Of a stretch of 64,000 nucleotides of DNA, positions 62,331 to 64,000 are shown piece after piece (the first letter of the stretch is position 1; every line of letters begins with the position of its first letter). The notes under the pieces were generated by a model that was given only the letters and a program-made list of their open reading frames with translations, was not told where the DNA came from and ran no database searches. The stretch is from DAIQRJ01 sp963708795 (GTDB lineage Bacteria > Actinomycetota > Actinomycetes > Propionibacteriales > DAIQRJ01). Made by a program: the position numbers and the translations under genes. Location of the stretch: assembly GCA_963708795.1 (NCBI GenBank), contig CAVPUH010000009.1, positions 1 to 64,000 of the forward strand, written 5' to 3'.

Positions 62331-63200
62331 TCAGGCTGTCTCGGCGACCGGGATGCTGCCGAAGTAGGTGAGCTCGGCCGGACCGGTGAGCAACACGTGG
62401 CCGTCCTCCTCCAGCGTGACCACCAGGGTTCCGCCGGGGACGTCGACCCGAACGCGGGCCGGGAGTTCGAGCGTGTCGGAGGCGACGAGCGCCGCCGCAC
62501 ACGCGCCGGTGCCGCAGGCCCTGGTTTCTCCCACGCCCCGCTCGTGCACCCGCATCCGGACGTGCCCCGGTTCCAGGAGTTGCACGAACTCGATGTTGGC
62601 ACCCGCCGGCATCCCGGCCACCGGGTCCCAGGTCGGGGCCGCGAGCAGGTCGCCGGCATCGTCGACGTCGTCCACGATGACGACGAGATGCGGGTTCCCC
62701 ACGTCGACGCTCGTCGACGGCCAGGTGTGCCCGGGCACCGTCACCGTGATGTCCTCGCGGACGACCGACGCGATGCCCATGTCGACGGTGATGGACGTGT
62801 CGGCCTCGAAGGTGGCGGTCTTCACTCCGGCGCGGGTGCCGATCGGGATGCCCGCACGGCCGGCCTGCGCGAGTTCGGCGGCGGCCAGGTAGCGCGCGAA
62901 GACCCGCACCCCGTTGCCGCACATCTCGCCGACGGTGCCGTCAGCGTTGTAGAAGTCCATGAACCACTCGGGCACCGGCGCGCCGTCGAGGTAGTCGGCG
63001 GAGCCCGGCTGCTTGGCGCTGCGGACGACGCGGAGCACACCGTCGGCCCCGATGCCGGTACGGCGGTCGCACAACGACCGGATCAGCGAGTCCGACACCC
63101 GGCCGTCGACGAGCCCGGGCATGCTGGCGTCGAGGTCGGGCACGATGACGAAGTCGTTCTGCGCGCCGTGACCCTTGACGAACTCGATCTCGCTGGCCAT
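62331..63200 (-). CDS. dapF: diaminopimelate epimerase
   Basis: A 289-residue two-lobed epimerase that interconverts LL- and meso-diaminopimelate for lysine and cell-wall synthesis. The two catalytic Cys are C94 in GEMCGNGVRVFARY and C229 in ETRACGTGACAAAL; the N-terminal FVKGHGAQNDFVIV also fits. The ATG at 63200 follows the miaA stop directly (TGA-C-ATG), so the two are co-translated, as in other actinobacteria. The frame is open upstream, but the family starts here. Confidence 0.96.
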   Translation of the reverse strand: MASEIEFVKGHGAQNDFVIVPDLDASMPGLVDGRVSDSLIRSLCDRRTGIGADGVLRVVRSAKQPGSADYLDGAPVPEWFMDFYNADGTVGEMCGNGVRVFARYLAAAELAQAGRAGIPIGTRAGVKTATFEADTSITVDMGIASVVREDITVTVPGHTWPSTSVDVGNPHLVVIVDDVDDAGDLLAAPTWDPVAGMPAGANIEFVQLLEPGHVRMRVHERGVGETRACGTGACAAALVASDTLELPARVRVDVPGGTLVVTLEEDGHVLLTGPAELTYFGSIPVAETA

Positions 63201-63201
63201 G

Positions 63202-64000
63202 TCAGTCCACCTCGCCGTCGTCGTCGGATCGACCTGCCCGAACCGGTCGGGCGCCACCGTACGCGGCGGCCGCGACGTCCCAGGCACGGTCCACCCGATC
63301 AGCGGCATCGCCGGGTACCCAGTGGATGCGGGCGTCGCGACGGAACCAGGTGAGCTGCCGTTTCGCGAACTGCCGGGTGGCCACCACGGTCGCGGTGATG
63401 GCGTCGTCCGCCGAGCACCGGCCGTCGAGGTACGCGATCGCCTGGGCGTAGCCGAGCGCGTACGCCGCGGTGGGGGCCTCCCGCAGGCCCTGCCCGAGCA
63501 GCGTCTGCACCTCGTCGACCAGCCCGTCGGCCCACATCTGCTGCACCCGCTGCTCGATCCTCGCGGCCAGGTGTTCCCGGTCGAGCTGCACCCCGAGCTG
63601 CCGCACGTCTGCGTAGGCGTACACGGGCTCGGGCAGGCGGGCGACGAACGGCTCTCCGGTCACCTCGTTCACCTCCAGGGCACGGACGATGCGCCGGACG
63701 TTGCCCGGCAGGATCGCCGCCGCGGCGGCCGGATCGACCGACCGGAGCCGCTCGTACATCGTCGAGGCACCCAGCCGGTCCGCCTCGGCGGCGAGGCGCG
63801 CGCGGATCTGCGGATCGGTCGGCTGGAATTCGAGGTCGTCGACGATCGCGTGCACGTACAGCGCGGATCCACCGACGACGATGGGGAGCACGCCGCGGCG
63901 GACGCAGTCGTCGATCACCTCTCGCGCGAGATCACGCACCAGGACGACCGAGGATGCGTCCCCCAGGTCGAGCACGTCCACCAGGTGGTGCACGACGCCG
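63202..64000 (-). CDS. miaA: tRNA dimethylallyltransferase, 5' part outside window
   Basis: About 265 C-terminal residues of MiaA, which adds the isopentenyl group to A37 of tRNAs reading UNN codons. Present: HHLVDVLDLGD..., VVGGSALYVHAIVDDLEFQPTDP (substrate site), NVRRIVRALEV, ARIEQRVQQMWADGLVDEV, AYALGYAQAIAYLDG and RQFAKRQLTWFRRD. The N-terminal P-loop lies beyond position 64000, so the gene is cut by the window edge. Its stop is one base from the dapF start. Confidence 0.95.
   Translation of the reverse strand, partial: GVVHHLVDVLDLGDASSVVLVRDLAREVIDDCVRRGVLPIVVGGSALYVHAIVDDLEFQPTDPQIRARLAAEADRLGASTMYERLRSVDPAAAAAILPGNVRRIVRALEVNEVTGEPFVARLPEPVYAYADVRQLGVQLDREHLAARIEQRVQQMWADGLVDEVQTLLGQGLREAPTAAYALGYAQAIAYLDGRCSADDAITATVVATRQFAKRQLTWFRRDARIHWVPGDAADRVDRAWDVAAAAYGGARPVRAGRSDDDGEVD

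Noticed and set aside
1..64000. tRNA, rRNA, insertion sequence or prophage genes
   Set aside because: No cloverleaf-like sequence, transposase, integrase or phage structural protein was recognised in any gap, though a tRNA scan was not run.

Overview
The window is GC-rich DNA from an actinobacterium. The order miaA, dapF, toxin locus, hflX, dinG-like helicase, CofE-like gene, lexA, LysM protein, nrdR, nrdJ (right to left, 64 to 42.6 kb) is the gene order I know from Streptomyces and its relatives. LexA boxes of the GAAC-N4-GTTC type, a CsoR/CopZ/CopA copper operon, a class-E (LAxTG) sorting signal, an F420-related gene and WXG100-type secretion genes point the same way. I cannot name the genus.

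Layout. 0-15 kb: fragments and frame-broken genes on both strands. They are a membrane-protein fragment, an APH(6)-like kinase, an SPFH/ribbon-helix-helix pair, a RelA/SpoT-S1 alarmone synthetase, a PhyH dioxygenase, a patatin/DUF3376 lipase-like protein and a giant LADTG-anchored surface protein of about 2,470 residues with 14 SpaA-like modules. 15-17.8 kb: GH42 beta-galactosidase and an NADP oxidoreductase. 17.8-30.2 kb: a minus-strand set that looks like one catabolic pathway. It has a dipeptide/oligopeptide-type ABC importer, two amidohydrolases, a GntR regulator, a DRE-TIM lyase fused to an OHCU-decarboxylase-like domain, and an Asp/Glu/hydantoin-racemase-family enzyme with the one-cysteine layout of arylmalonate decarboxylase. 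30.4-37 kb: TIM-barrel epimerase-like genes (one truncated), a lipoprotein serpin, an SDR, a GH127 arabinofuranosidase and a second PhyH. 37-40.3 kb: copper operon with a CsoR operator. 40.4-42.6 kb: a lipoprotein, a ROK remnant and a phosphodiesterase. 42.6-51 kb: DNA-precursor and SOS genes (nrdJ, nrdR with paired NrdR boxes, a LysM protein behind three LexA boxes, lexA with its own box), with an asparaginase, a Nudix hydrolase and a kinase-like protein between. 51-58 kb: CofE-like protein, DinG-like helicase, TetR/P450 pair, and a nucleotidyltransferase with a glycerol-1-phosphate-dehydrogenase-like enzyme. 58-64 kb: hflX, a small type VII polymorphic toxin/immunity locus, dapF and the 3' part of miaA.

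How the genes work together. The 17.8-30.2 kb set reads as uptake plus stepwise hydrolysis, C-C bond cleavage and decarboxylation of a nitrogen-containing (ureide, hydantoin or heterocycle-like) nutrient under GntR control. This is my main candidate for an undescribed system. The 59.9-62.3 kb set reads as a secreted contact toxin with its immunity protein. The 42-51 kb block links deoxynucleotide supply with the SOS response.

Caveat. Many genes, most densely in the first 12 kb, are broken by single-base frame changes while the protein motifs continue in another frame. I read these mainly as base-level sequence errors rather than gene decay, and I annotate such genes over their full span. Exceptions are two real-looking truncations: the epimerase fragment at 30.4 kb and the ROK gene at 41.2-42.1 kb. 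No tRNA, rRNA, CRISPR array, insertion sequence or prophage was recognised.
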